DNA from: Polaribacter sp. Hel_I_88 | GTDB lineage: Bacteria > Bacteroidota > Bacteroidia > Flavobacteriales > Flavobacteriaceae | Assembly (NCBI RefSeq): GCF_000687935.1 | Contig: NZ_JHZZ01000001.1 | Coordinates: 2,924,001-2,988,000 of the forward strand | Length of the DNA stretch: 64,000 nt | Reading direction: 5' to 3' | In this document: positions 34,745-42,546 of the stretch, piece by piece | How positions within the stretch are numbered: position 1 is the first letter of the stretch | Layout: each line of letters opens with the position of its first letter | Made by a program: the position numbers and the translations under genes | Notes under the pieces: model-generated | What the model saw: only the letters and a program-made list of their open reading frames with translations | The model's database searches: none | What the model was told of the DNA's origin: nothing

Positions 34745-35965
34745 CTACAAACTCATTAAAAACCAAAAACTAAATCCTATTAAAAAGACAATTCCAACAA
34801 GACTCAAAATTTTGGTAAATATTTTTGGTTGATGTTCTTTAGGCATATTTTTACCTGTTACCAAAATATAATTTAGAATCGCATAAAAAGGGGCTGTTAA
34901 AAATGACAAAATAGTGGCGATATTAATGAGATTTCCCATATCTGCCCTATAAAATTGAAGGATGATAAAAGTACCTGCAAAAAGAAAAAGTATCCAAAAC
35001 CAATATCCGAGCTTATATTTTTTTCTAAATAATAATTCAGAGCTTAAATTCATTGCTCTTGGTGATGCATCTAAAGTTGTAATTGTGGTGCTAAACATGG
35101 TTGTAAAAGCAGCAATTGCAATAAAAATATAAGAGAATTCTCCTAAATTATTAGTATATAATGTAATTAACTGAGATGCAAATTCGCCTCCTTTATTAGA
35201 GAAGGTTTCTCCAGACTTATACATAACTAAAGCACCTAAAAGTACAAAGCAAATTCCAAGAATAAGTGTTCCAATATAACCCACATTAAAATCGAAAACA
35301 GCGTCTTTGGGTTTTATGTTGATAAACGTATTTTTACTTTTTTCTACAGACCAAATGGAATGCCAAATGGAGATATCTAAAGGAGCAGGCATCCAACCTA
35401 AAAAAGCAATTAAAAAAGTTATTTCTACAGTTCCTGATGGTAAAATCTGAGAAACATCAAAAGCTTCTTTAGAGCTAAATAAAGCCACAGAAACTGCTGC
35501 AATTGTGCTAATTGTTAAAATGATGATGATGTACTTCATCAAATTATCTAGCAATTTGTATTTGCCAACTACAAGAAATAAAATGCTAATCAGCATTAAA
35601 ATACTAGACCATAAAACCAGGTTGTTTGTAATACCAAAAAGTTGAGAAGCCAAACCTGCTGTAACAATAGTAACTGCAGCTTGAATGGTAAACATTGTGG
35701 CAAAATTTATGATGTAATATATAGCTAAAACACCTTTTCCTAATTTTTTGTAACCATCTAATAAAGTTTCGCCAGTTGCTGCTGCATATCTTGGTCCAAA
35801 TTGAAAAAACGGATATTTAAAAATATGAACCAACAACAACGCCCAAAGCAATCCAAAACCAAATTCAGCTCCAGCTTTTGTAGATTGCACCAAATGCGAA
35901 ACCCCAATTGCGGCTCCTGCAAATAATAAACCTGGACCTAAAGATTGTAAAAATGATTTTTTCAT
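34745..35965 (-). CDS. Nramp-family divalent metal transporter, divergent
   Basis: This 406-residue protein has about eleven transmembrane helices. It starts with MKKSFLQSLGPGLLFAGAAIGVSHLVQSTKAGAEFGFGLLWALLL, which aligns with the Nramp start (GPGxxxA). The canonical DPGN metal motif of helix 1 is replaced by GVSHLVQS, and the helix-6 MPH motif is replaced by MPAPLDISIWHS. It therefore belongs to a divergent Nramp-related branch whose metal specificity cannot be assumed to be manganese or iron. It lies 2 bp downstream of a toxin gene and may share that transcript. Confidence 0.82.
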   Translation of the reverse strand: MKKSFLQSLGPGLLFAGAAIGVSHLVQSTKAGAEFGFGLLWALLLVHIFKYPFFQFGPRYAAATGETLLDGYKKLGKGVLAIYYIINFATMFTIQAAVTIVTAGLASQLFGITNNLVLWSSILMLISILFLVVGKYKLLDNLMKYIIIILTISTIAAVSVALFSSKEAFDVSQILPSGTVEITFLIAFLGWMPAPLDISIWHSIWSVEKSKNTFINIKPKDAVFDFNVGYIGTLILGICFVLLGALVMYKSGETFSNKGGEFASQLITLYTNNLGEFSYIFIAIAAFTTMFSTTITTLDASPRAMNLSSELLFRKKYKLGYWFWILFLFAGTFIILQFYRADMGNLINIATILSFLTAPFYAILNYILVTGKNMPKEHQPKIFTKILSLVGIVFLIGFSFWFLMSL

Positions 35966-35967
35966 AA

Positions 35968-36273
35968 TTAAGACCTTTTTTTAAATACAAAAAGCTTATC
36001 TAGATCTTGTCTGCTGTCAAAAAGGTCTAGAATAAAAATGGTGTTAACAGTTTTTTTATAAATGACTTTATAACTCCATTTAGATACAACTCTAACAGCT
36101 TCATCATTTATAATTAAATCTTTTGAATATTCAAGAGTTGTGTTTTTTAGCGAATCTCCAAGTAAGATTAATTCGTTAAAAACCATCAAAGCATTTTGTG
36201 GACTTTTCTCAAATATAGTTTTGTAAATTTCGTTGAGTGATTTTTTGGATTCTTCTGTCCAAACAACCTCCAA
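35968..36273 (-). CDS. RelE/ParE family toxin
   Basis: The 101-residue protein has the family order: a VVWTEESKKSLNEIYKTIFEKSPQNAL helical start, a central DEAVRVVSKWSYKVIYKKTVNTIFILDLFDSRQDLDKL with the Arg/Tyr strands and the FDSRQ end. It starts with TTG only 2 bp after the antitoxin stop, so translation is coupled. It is related to the toxin near 23.0 kb (shared ILDLFDSRQ/ILQIFDSRQ end). The mode of action is not determined by the sequence. Confidence 0.85.
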   Translation of the reverse strand: MEVVWTEESKKSLNEIYKTIFEKSPQNALMVFNELILLGDSLKNTTLEYSKDLIINDEAVRVVSKWSYKVIYKKTVNTIFILDLFDSRQDLDKLFVFKKRS

Positions 36274-36275
36274 AA

Positions 36276-36530
36276 TTAGTTTTTTTGATTTAAAACAAAA
36301 TCTCTAACTTCATCTGTGCTATAAGTTTTTGCTCCGTTTTTTATGTTTTCTCTAATTGTATTGATATGTTTTTTATAAGAATTTTCTGTAAAAGATTCTC
36401 CTTTAGTAGAGTAGATGTTAATATTTTCTTGCGTAGTTTTTTCTTTAATTTTCTCTACTTTAAGCAAAATATCTTCATTTGAATTTAAAATCCATTGGAT
36501 TAATTCAACTTTTTTAGTTTGTACGTCCAT
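36276..36530 (-). CDS. antitoxin of the second RelE/ParE pair
   Basis: This 84-residue protein, MDVQTKKVELIQWILNSNEDILLKVEKIK..., resembles the antitoxin at 23.1-23.4 kb in its first 30 residues. Its C-terminal half, IRENIKNGAKTYSTDEVRDFVLNQKN, is a typical toxin-wrapping tail. The sequence GTAAATATAATA (36549-36560, + strand) upstream is identical to that before the other module. Confidence 0.78.
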   Translation of the reverse strand: MDVQTKKVELIQWILNSNEDILLKVEKIKEKTTQENINIYSTKGESFTENSYKKHINTIRENIKNGAKTYSTDEVRDFVLNQKN

Positions 36531-36573
36531 AATAAAAGTTCTTATAAGGTAAATATAATACTAATTTAACAAT

Positions 36574-37137
36574 TTAACTTCTCTTAATAATCTCTGCTAA
36601 CAACTTTTTTGCACGTAATAATTTTACTTTTACGTTGTTCATAGGCTCGTTTATTTGTGTAGAAATTTCTTTATAACTCAATTCTTGAAAATAGCGTAAC
36701 TGAATAACTTCTTGGTATTTAGGTTTTAATTGTTTAATGTCTCGTAACAATTTTGCTAAATTTTGTTCTCGAATAATTTTATCTTCTGGAGTTGGGTTTT
36801 CATCAACCACCAAATAAATTTTATCTTCTTGTTCTTTGGTAGTTTCTGTTGAGATTGATGTTTTTTTCTTACGCAATAAATCAATATGAACATTTTTAGA
36901 AATGGCAATTAACCAGGTTTTAAAAACGTAATTTTCATCAAAAGTGTGAATTTTATCAAAAGCCTTAGAAAAAGTTTGAATGGCAATATCTTCGGCTTCG
37001 TTTTCGCTTCTGGTTCTTTTCAATTGATAATTGTAAACATCGACCCAAAAATTATTCAACAAAAAACGAAAAGAAGATTGATTGCCTTCTTTCGCCTTTG
37101 AAATATGTGATTCAATTTTGGTGTTGTCTATCTCCAA
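36574..37137 (-). CDS. ECF-type RNA polymerase sigma factor
   Basis: The 187-residue sigma-70 family protein has region 2 (FLLNNFWVDVYNYQLKRTRSENEAEDIAIQTFSKAFDKIHTFDENYVFKTWLIAISKNVHIDLLRKKK) and region 4 (LKPKYQEVIQLRYFQELSYKEISTQINEPMNNVKVKLLRAKKLL). No anti-sigma gene is beside it. Its TTG start overlaps the end of the glycosyltransferase gene by 10 bp, so the two are co-transcribed. In Flavobacteriia this sigma/glycosyltransferase pair is often kept together. Its regulon is unknown. Confidence 0.9.
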   Translation of the reverse strand: MEIDNTKIESHISKAKEGNQSSFRFLLNNFWVDVYNYQLKRTRSENEAEDIAIQTFSKAFDKIHTFDENYVFKTWLIAISKNVHIDLLRKKKTSISTETTKEQEDKIYLVVDENPTPEDKIIREQNLAKLLRDIKQLKPKYQEVIQLRYFQELSYKEISTQINEPMNNVKVKLLRAKKLLAEIIKRS

Positions 37138-38231
37138 TGATTGGGTTTTGAAATCAAATTAGCAATAAATATACTAATTTGAATCAACAATAAAGAAATT
37201 TCTAGCAAAGGAAGAAAAAAAATGATTTGAGGTTCTTGAAGTTTTTTTGCTGACAATCCTATTATAATATATTGAACCAAAAAATAACCAAGTACAATTC
37301 CTAAAATTATTTGCCAAGGATACAAGAAGAATAAAATTGCCCCTAAAACATAAAATAGTAGTTTAGAAATAAAAAAAAGATTTAAAAAAAACTGATTTTT
37401 AAATTTAAAATGTTCTTCTATAGAGCTTAAAAGTCGCTGTTCTTGAAACCAATCGTTAAAAGATTTTGGAGCATCAGTTTCAACAAAACTATTTTTAGAA
37501 ATAGCGTAGCTTATGTTTTCTTTTGTTGCAGCATCTTTTATAAATAAATCGTCTTCTGCAAACTTTATTTTTATGTGTTTTATAAAACCATTCACTTTAA
37601 AAAACTCCGTTTTTTTATAGGCTAAGTTATTGCCAAAAGCCATAAAAGGAGAACCTTGTTTTGCAAAAGCAAAGCATTGAATAGCCTTTAATAATCTGTG
37701 AAAACGAATAAAAAGATTTTTGATTGAGTTTTCTTTTTTATATTTTTCATACCCTAAAATAATTGTTTTTTTTAAGGTAAATTTCTTGCTCATTTCAGTA
37801 ACCCAATGCTCATTAATTGGACTCGAATTGATGTTCGAAAATAATAAATGGTCGTATTTAGCTGCTTTTATACCCAAGGTTAACGCATACTTTTTGTTGT
37901 TCCAAAAAGCTTCGTTATTTTCTACACTTACAACTTTAATATTTTTATGTTTTGCTACAAAACTTTCAATAACATCTTCTGTATCATCTGAAGAAGCATT
38001 ATCGATTAAAACAATTTCGAATTCAGGATAGTCTTGAGCTAAATAGTTGGGTAGGTTTTGTTGTAAATTAGTTGCACTATTTTTTGCAAATACAATGAGA
38101 GAAACTGGTACTTTTTCGGTGTTATTTGCCTTTTTCTTTTGTTTAAAAAGAAAAGAAGAAAATATAAGATAATATAGTATTTGAATTCCTGTAAATGCTA
38201 CAAAAACGTAGAAAACTACAGTTATAATCAT
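37128..38231 (-). CDS. membrane glycosyltransferase, family 2
   Basis: The 367-residue protein has one N-terminal helix (VVFYVFVAFTGIQILYYLIF), then a GT2 catalytic domain with VSLIVFAKNSATNLQQNLPNYLAQDYPEFEIVLIDNASSDDTEDVI and a later acidic FAEDDLFIKDAA region, then three C-terminal helices. The expected DxD is not clear (LLFSNINSSP occupies that place), so activity is uncertain. It is likely an inner-membrane enzyme of envelope polysaccharide synthesis. It precedes and overlaps the ECF sigma gene. Confidence 0.82.
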   Translation of the reverse strand: MIITVVFYVFVAFTGIQILYYLIFSSFLFKQKKKANNTEKVPVSLIVFAKNSATNLQQNLPNYLAQDYPEFEIVLIDNASSDDTEDVIESFVAKHKNIKVVSVENNEAFWNNKKYALTLGIKAAKYDHLLFSNINSSPINEHWVTEMSKKFTLKKTIILGYEKYKKENSIKNLFIRFHRLLKAIQCFAFAKQGSPFMAFGNNLAYKKTEFFKVNGFIKHIKIKFAEDDLFIKDAATKENISYAISKNSFVETDAPKSFNDWFQEQRLLSSIEEHFKFKNQFFLNLFFISKLLFYVLGAILFFLYPWQIILGIVLGYFLVQYIIIGLSAKKLQEPQIIFFLPLLEISLLLIQISIFIANLISKPNHWR

Positions 38232-38246
38232 CGAGTAGAAATAATT

Positions 38247-38450
38247 TTATTGATGTTGTGGTTCTGTGCAAGTTTCAAATTCATCTGCTGACTTTCCGCA
38301 AAAACCACAAGCTTCACCATTTTTATTTAACATTGGGTTTTGGCTAGCACATGTTCCTGCAAATTTACCATCTTTTTTTGCCCAAATTTTAATGCAAATT
38401 CCAGCTACTCCAAGACCTAATAAAACTAAAGTTATCAAAAATAATTTCAT
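38247..38450 (-). CDS. small membrane protein with C-terminal cysteine cluster
   Basis: This 67-residue protein starts MKLFLITLVLLGLGVAGICIKIWAKKDGKFAGTCASQNP. One transmembrane helix is followed by a cytoplasmic tail with CGFCGK, TCASQ and ETCTEP cysteines that could bind a metal. The open frame extends upstream to 38495, but a TACCTTTG promoter box lies at 38468-38475, so ATG at 38450 is the start. The family occurs in Flavobacteriia as a short membrane or secreted protein with no known role. Confidence 0.72.
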   Translation of the reverse strand: MKLFLITLVLLGLGVAGICIKIWAKKDGKFAGTCASQNPMLNKNGEACGFCGKSADEFETCTEPQHQ

Positions 38451-38467
38451 AATATATGATTGTTTTG

Positions 38468-38475
38468 CAAAGGTA
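38468..38475 (-). promoter_or_regulatory. -7 box TACCTTTG of the small membrane protein gene
   Basis: This exact TAnnTTTG match lies 17 bp before ATG 38450, inside the longer theoretical reading frame, which is therefore rejected. Confidence 0.6.
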
Positions 38476-38546
38476 CAAATTATAAATGTCATCATAAAAT
38501 TGATATTTGTAGTTTTTTTGTATGTTTACTTTTTTAAGAAACAAAT

Positions 38547-39128
38547 TTGAGCGAGCAAGAATTTATTAACGATCTCAAGGAAGGAAAACAAACAGCATAT
38601 AGCCAACTTTTAGATGAGTATCAGCAGAAAGTTTTTAGTACTTGTATTTCCTTTATCCCCAATAAAGAAGATGCAGAAGATGTTGCACAAGAGGTTTTTT
38701 TAACTGTTTTTAAATCGATTCATAAATTTAAGGGCGATTCTAAATTATCTACTTGGATGTATAGAATTGCCACCAATAAATGTTTGGAATTCATTAGGAA
38801 AAAGAATGCCAAAAAGCGTTTTGCTTTTATGCAAAGTATTATGGGGAATGAAATTCCTTTTGATAAAACCAATTATTTTACAGAGTTTAATCATCCTGGA
38901 ATTATTTTAGAAAATAAAGAAAAATCTTCTACTATTTTTAAGGCGATAAATACTCTGCCAGAATCACAAAGAGTAATATTTACCTTGGCTAAAATTGATG
39001 GAAAAAGTTATGAAGAAATTATGGAAATTACAGGCAAAAGTTTATCATCTGTAGAATCTTTAATGTTTAGAGCAAAAAAATCATTACAAGAAAAATTAGC
39101 CACATTTTATAAAAATAACTCATCTTAA
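38547..39128 (+). CDS. ECF-type RNA polymerase sigma factor of the YHYH/SCO cluster
   Basis: The 193-residue protein has sigma region 2 (YSQLLDEYQQKVFSTCISFIPNKEDAEDVAQEVFLTVFKSIHKFKGDSKLSTWMYRIATNKCLEFIRKKNAKKR) and region 4 (LPESQRVIFTLAKIDGKSYEEIMEITGKSLSSVESLMFRAKKSL). The start is TTG. It heads a seven-gene plus-strand cluster. A motif CAAGTTTTT-N10-GCATCT precedes three of the following transcription units, and it is the natural candidate for this sigma factor's target. The motif is absent upstream of the sigma gene itself. Confidence 0.9.
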   Translation: MSEQEFINDLKEGKQTAYSQLLDEYQQKVFSTCISFIPNKEDAEDVAQEVFLTVFKSIHKFKGDSKLSTWMYRIATNKCLEFIRKKNAKKRFAFMQSIMGNEIPFDKTNYFTEFNHPGIILENKEKSSTIFKAINTLPESQRVIFTLAKIDGKSYEEIMEITGKSLSSVESLMFRAKKSLQEKLATFYKNNSS

Positions 39129-39157
39129 TTTTTTTAATAAATTTAAAAAAAGGAACG

Positions 39158-39182
39158 CAAGTTTTTAAAAAATAATGCATCT
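39158..39182 (+). promoter_or_regulatory. putative ECF promoter 1 (CAAGTTTTT-N10-GCATCT)
   Basis: CAAGTTTTT at 39158-39166 and GCATCT at 39177-39182 lie 37 bp before the anti-sigma-like gene. Sequence and spacing are the same as at 40125 and 40475. Confidence 0.65.
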
Positions 39183-39219
39183 AATTATATAGAAGTTTTA
39201 ATTTTATCAATACAAAAAG

Positions 39220-39537
39220 ATGAAATCATCAGAAAAAATAGAAGAAAATATTAAGGAAACCTTTAAGGTTTTAGATACTATTGAAGAAGTGAAGGTGAAC
39301 CACTTTTTTAAACACAAAGTGTTGCAAAACATAAAAAGCCAACAAGAAGAGAAAGTACCCGTTTTTGGTTGGTTTACGCCTAAATTTCAATTAGCAACTT
39401 TAACTGTGATTTTACTATTAAATGTAGGTTCCATTTTATATGCTTTTTCATCGCAAGAAAATAATACAGAAGTTAGTATAGAAAGTTTTGCGGAAGCATA
39501 TAATTTGCAATCTGAAACAACATCAATTTTAAATTAA
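39220..39537 (+). CDS. probable anti-sigma factor-like membrane protein
   Basis: The 105-residue protein has a charged cytoplasmic half (MKSSEKIEENIKETFKVLDTIEEVKVNHFFKHKVLQNI) and one transmembrane helix (FQLATLTVILLLNVGSILYAF), then a short periplasmic tail. A small single-pass protein directly after an ECF sigma gene is the usual layout of an anti-sigma factor. No zinc-binding anti-sigma motif is seen, so the assignment rests on topology and position. It is preceded by a CAAGTTTTT/GCATCT site, consistent with feedback control, and followed within 5 bp by the Spy-like gene. Confidence 0.6.
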   Translation: MKSSEKIEENIKETFKVLDTIEEVKVNHFFKHKVLQNIKSQQEEKVPVFGWFTPKFQLATLTVILLLNVGSILYAFSSQENNTEVSIESFAEAYNLQSETTSILN

Positions 39538-39542
39538 ACTCA

Positions 39543-40031
39543 ATGAAATCAAAATTACTTCCAGCACTTTTAATAATTTTAATCGTTTTAAATGGGTTTT
39601 TAATTTTTATGTTGATAAAAAAACCGCATCAAAATAGAGAACATCTTCCTCAGAGAACCTTTTTAACTGAGCAGTTACAGTTTTCTGAAAAACAAAAAGA
39701 AGTATTCGAAAATCTTGATGAAACTCATAGAGAAACTATGATGGATTTAGATAAAAAAATAAGAAAACAAAAAGACATTTTATTCAATTCTTTTGGAAGT
39801 GATGACGTAAATACAGATTCTTTAATTAAAAAAAATGGCGAATTACAAGTTCAAAAAGAAGTAGAAGTTTTTCGTTTTTTTAAATCGGTAAGAAAAATTT
39901 GTAGCCCAGAACAGCAAGAAAAATTTGATAAAATTATAAATAAAGCATTAAAAGGAGCTGGAGGAGTAAAACCACCAAGGAATAATGATAGAAGACCTCC
40001 AAGAGAAGGAGGAATGCCACCACCAAGATAA
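39543..40031 (+). CDS. Spy/CpxP-like periplasmic metal-sensor or chaperone protein
   Basis: This 162-residue protein has an N-terminal anchor (LLPALLIILIVLNGFLIFMLI) and a long helical region (LTEQLQFSEKQKEVFENLDETHRETMMDLDKKIRKQKDILFNSF...EVFRFFKSVRKICSPEQQEKFDKII) typical of the heavy-metal-resistance/Spy-CpxP group. These proteins act in the periplasm as ATP-independent chaperones or as sensors (CnrX type) for an ECF sigma system. The proline-rich tail (PPRNNDRRPPREGGMPPPR) is common in flavobacterial members. It follows the anti-sigma-like gene by 5 bp. Confidence 0.75.
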   Translation: MKSKLLPALLIILIVLNGFLIFMLIKKPHQNREHLPQRTFLTEQLQFSEKQKEVFENLDETHRETMMDLDKKIRKQKDILFNSFGSDDVNTDSLIKKNGELQVQKEVEVFRFFKSVRKICSPEQQEKFDKIINKALKGAGGVKPPRNNDRRPPREGGMPPPR

Positions 40032-40071
40032 TTTTTTTAATTCAATTTAAATACTATCAATTTTTATAGGT

Positions 40072-40097
40072 AGCCTTATTAATTTGTTAATAAGGCT
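40072..40097 (+). terminator. hairpin after the Spy-like gene
   Basis: The perfect 11-bp stem AGCCTTATTAA/TTAATAAGGCT has loop TTTG, 40 bp after the stop. The following T run is short, so it is a moderate terminator separating this unit from the next ECF-type promoter. Confidence 0.6.
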
Positions 40098-40124
40098 TAT
40101 TTGTTAAAGTAAAGTTAATGGCCA

Positions 40125-40149
40125 CAAGTTTTTAAAAGGATCTGCATCT
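40125..40149 (+). promoter_or_regulatory. putative ECF promoter 2 (CAAGTTTTT-N10-GCATCT)
   Basis: CAAGTTTTT at 40125-40133 and GCATCT at 40144-40149 lie 28 bp before the EF-hand gene, with the same 10-nt spacing as sites 1 and 3. Confidence 0.65.
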
Positions 40150-40177
40150 TAATACATATAACATTAAAAACAGAATA

Positions 40178-40465
40178 ATGAAAAAATTAATTTTAAGTAT
40201 CAGTCTAGTAATTTTAGGTTTTATGAGTGTAAATGCACAAGAAGAAAATAATGAGAAAGAAAAAAGAAAAGGACCACCATCAATAGAGCAAATTTTTAAA
40301 GATTTAGACAAAGATGAAGATGGTAAAATTTCTTTGAAAGAAGCGAAAGGACGTTTAAAAAAAGATTTTAAAAAAGTAGATTTGAATGAAGATTGTTTTA
40401 TTACTAAAGAAGAATTAAAAAAAGCACCAAAACCTAAAAGACCAGAAAAAAGAGAAAATAACTAA
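40178..40465 (+). CDS. small secreted EF-hand protein
   Basis: The 95-residue protein has a signal peptide (MKKLILSISLVILGFMSVNAQ) and an EF-hand pair. The first loop, DLDKDEDGKISLKEAKG, has all calcium-ligand positions (D-x-D-x-D-G-x-I-x-x-x-E type). The second, DLNEDCFITKEELKK, is degenerate at the glycine position. The tail is basic and proline-rich. Such small EF-hand proteins often accompany Spy-like and ECF genes in Bacteroidota and may sense divalent cations in the periplasm. It is expressed from its own CAAGTTTTT/GCATCT site. Confidence 0.78.
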   Translation: MKKLILSISLVILGFMSVNAQEENNEKEKRKGPPSIEQIFKDLDKDEDGKISLKEAKGRLKKDFKKVDLNEDCFITKEELKKAPKPKRPEKRENN

Positions 40466-40474
40466 AATTTTGCG

Positions 40475-40499
40475 CAAGTTTTTATTTAAAGACGCATCT
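40475..40499 (+). promoter_or_regulatory. putative ECF promoter 3 (CAAGTTTTT-N10-GCATCT)
   Basis: CAAGTTTTT at 40475-40483 and GCATCT at 40494-40499 lie 35 bp before the YHYH-protein gene and 10 bp after the EF-hand stop codon. Confidence 0.65.
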
Positions 40500-40534
40500 A
40501 AAGAATTACAAACAACTTAAACTATCAAAAAAAA

Positions 40535-41308
40535 ATGAAAAATAAGATAACTAAAATTACAGTATTTTTTTCAATAATATCTTTAGGAATTATTGCTTGT
40601 AGTTCATCATCTCAAGAAGAACAAGAAGAAATAATTATCACAAATGGAGTTTTACACAATGCTTTTGCTGATTTTGATGTAGACGAAACAACAATATATG
40701 TATCAGGAGCAAATGTTGTGATTGAAACAACTGGTTTACCCAATCATACAACACCTTATTGGAGTACAAATCATCCTTTATATATAGCACCAACAACGAC
40801 AACTACTGGTATGATGACTCCAACAAGAATAGATACTTCTAATAGAGATTTTACAGGTACTTTAACGGTTTCTCAAAGTCCTTCTAAAGCTACTTCTACA
40901 ACTTCAACAAGTTTAGGAGCTATAGGAATTGCTGTAAGTGGTGCTTATATTTATAACGATCAAGAAGGAAATGGACCATTGAGCTCTGCTGCAGGAAGTT
41001 TAGATTATACAGGAGGTCATATTGGGCCTTCTCAATATCATTATCATTTAGAGCCTTTGGCTTTTACAAATGATGACGAAAATTTAGTAGGTATTATTTC
41101 TGATGGATTTTTCCTGTATGGGAGAAAATGCAATGCAACAGGTACATATCCAACTGGTTTAGATGCTTCTGGTGGTCATACAAGTGCAACACAACATTCT
41201 TTAAATGATGAATATCATTATCATATTATTAATGAATTATATACAACAACAGGAAGGTATTTAGCTTTTGCTGGTCCATATCAAGGTACTCCAAATGCGA
41301 TTAACTAA
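40535..41308 (+). CDS. YHYH domain-containing lipoprotein
   Basis: The 257-residue protein has a lipoprotein signal MKNKITKITVFFSIISLGIIAC followed by Ser-rich spacer. The YHYH domain is shown by two diagnostic motifs: QYHYHLEPLAF near residue 170 and DEYHYHIINELY near residue 230, with GFFLYGRKCN and GPLSSAAGSLDYTGGHIGPS between. The His-Tyr-His-Tyr pairs suggest copper or another metal as ligand, but the function is not established. Its stop overlaps the next start by 14 bp, and an SCO protein is encoded two genes on. Confidence 0.85.
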   Translation: MKNKITKITVFFSIISLGIIACSSSSQEEQEEIIITNGVLHNAFADFDVDETTIYVSGANVVIETTGLPNHTTPYWSTNHPLYIAPTTTTTGMMTPTRIDTSNRDFTGTLTVSQSPSKATSTTSTSLGAIGIAVSGAYIYNDQEGNGPLSSAAGSLDYTGGHIGPSQYHYHLEPLAFTNDDENLVGIISDGFFLYGRKCNATGTYPTGLDASGGHTSATQHSLNDEYHYHIINELYTTTGRYLAFAGPYQGTPNAIN

Positions 41309-41903
41309 ATATTATATCATATTTATTTGTGTTTTTAGTGCTTGTAAAAAGCAAGTTTCTAAAAACACACCTTTATCAACCGAAAAAATAATTCAAACTA
41401 TTTCTGTTGATAAAAATGATTTGGAATTAAATCAACTAAAAGGAAAATGGTTTTATAATAATGAGCCTTTTAATGGTTTTGGTATAAAAGTGTATGAAAA
41501 TGATAGTTTATCAGAAAAAACGGGGTTTTTTAATGGTAAAAGAGAAGGAGTAGATTTAAAATATTTTGAAAACGGAAACCTTAAAAGAAAAGCTTTTTAT
41601 GTTGATAATAAACTTCAGGGTAAAAAATTTAATTATTCAAAAGCTGGTATTTTAATTTCAGAATCTAATTACAAAGATGGAAAACTTGATGGTGTTCAAA
41701 AGATTTGGTTTGATAATGGAACATTGGCAAAAAAGAAACATTTAAAAGAGGGCAAAGAAGAAGGTTTGCAACAAGCTTGGTTAGAAAATGGAAAGATTTA
41801 CGTGAATTACGAAGCAAAAAACGGAAGAGTTTTTGGTATGAAACGTGCCAATTTATGTTATCAACTAAAAAATGAAAAAATTGTAGAGAATGAAGAAATA
41901 TAG
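41295..41903 (+). CDS. MORN-repeat lipoprotein (YwqK-like)
   Basis: The protein of 202 residues has a lipoprotein signal MRLTKYYIIFICVFSAC, then repeated MORN_2-type units: KWFYNNEPFNGFGIKVYENDSLSEKTGFFNGKREGVDLKYFENGNLKRKAFYVDNKLQGKKFNYSKAGILISESNYKDGKLDGVQKIWFDNGTLAKKKHLKEGKEEGLQQAW. Start ATG 41295 is chosen over an upstream TTG because it gives a complete lipobox and overlaps the YHYH gene by 14 bp. These repeats make a beta-sheet scaffold; the ligand is unknown. It also overlaps the SCO gene by 14 bp. Confidence 0.75.
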   Translation: MRLTKYYIIFICVFSACKKQVSKNTPLSTEKIIQTISVDKNDLELNQLKGKWFYNNEPFNGFGIKVYENDSLSEKTGFFNGKREGVDLKYFENGNLKRKAFYVDNKLQGKKFNYSKAGILISESNYKDGKLDGVQKIWFDNGTLAKKKHLKEGKEEGLQQAWLENGKIYVNYEAKNGRVFGMKRANLCYQLKNEKIVENEEI

Positions 41904-42546
41904 TTTTTTTTTACTAGTGATTCTTCCTTTTTTCTTTGGATGTAAAAATGATAAGAAACAAGAAGTTGCAAGCAGAGTAGCTGAATTACCTTTTTATAAT
42001 TCACCAACTTTTACACCAAAATGGTTGGATAAAAAGAGCAATGAATTAAAGGGTTTTCATAAAATCCCTGATTTTAAGTTGACCAATCAAAATGGAGAAA
42101 TTATCACTCAAAAAACATTTGAAAACAAAATTTATGTCACTGATTTTTTCTTTACAACTTGCCCAGGAATTTGTCCAATGATGACCAAAAATATGACAAT
42201 GGTGCAAGAAGCTTTTAAAAATGATAATGAAGTTTTAATGCTTTCACACTCAGTAACTCCAACAATAGATTCAGTTCCTCAATTAAAAAAATATGCTTTA
42301 GAAAAACAAATTGGTAATAATTGGCATTTGGTTACAGGAAATAAAAAAGAAATTTACGATTTAGGAAGACAGTGGTATTTTGTGGAAGAAGATTTAGGAG
42401 AGCCTAAAGGATTAGACGATTTTTTACATACAGAAAACTTTATATTAATTGACAAAAACAAACATATAAGAGGTATTTACAATGGATTGAATAAAAATTC
42501 TGTGGAACAATTAATTGCAGATATTAATACATTAAAATTAGAATAA
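41890..42546 (+). CDS. SCO1/SenC family copper-chaperone lipoprotein
   Basis: This 218-residue thioredoxin-fold lipoprotein (MKKYSFFLLVILPFFFGC) has the copper-binding motif CPGIC near residue 93 in VTDFFFTTCPGICPMMTKNM, and the conserved histidine in FLHTENFILIDKNKHIRGIY near residue 185. SCO proteins deliver copper to cytochrome oxidase or act in thiol redox control in the periplasm. It ends the ECF/YHYH gene group, which suggests that the group responds to copper or a related stress. A hairpin and terminator follow at once. Confidence 0.9.
   Translation: MKKYSFFLLVILPFFFGCKNDKKQEVASRVAELPFYNSPTFTPKWLDKKSNELKGFHKIPDFKLTNQNGEIITQKTFENKIYVTDFFFTTCPGICPMMTKNMTMVQEAFKNDNEVLMLSHSVTPTIDSVPQLKKYALEKQIGNNWHLVTGNKKEIYDLGRQWYFVEEDLGEPKGLDDFLHTENFILIDKNKHIRGIYNGLNKNSVEQLIADINTLKLE

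Noticed and set aside
38451..38495. Longer start for the small membrane protein gene
   Set aside because: A TACCTTTG -7 box at 38468-38475 lies inside the extension, and the shorter start gives a clean N-terminal helix.
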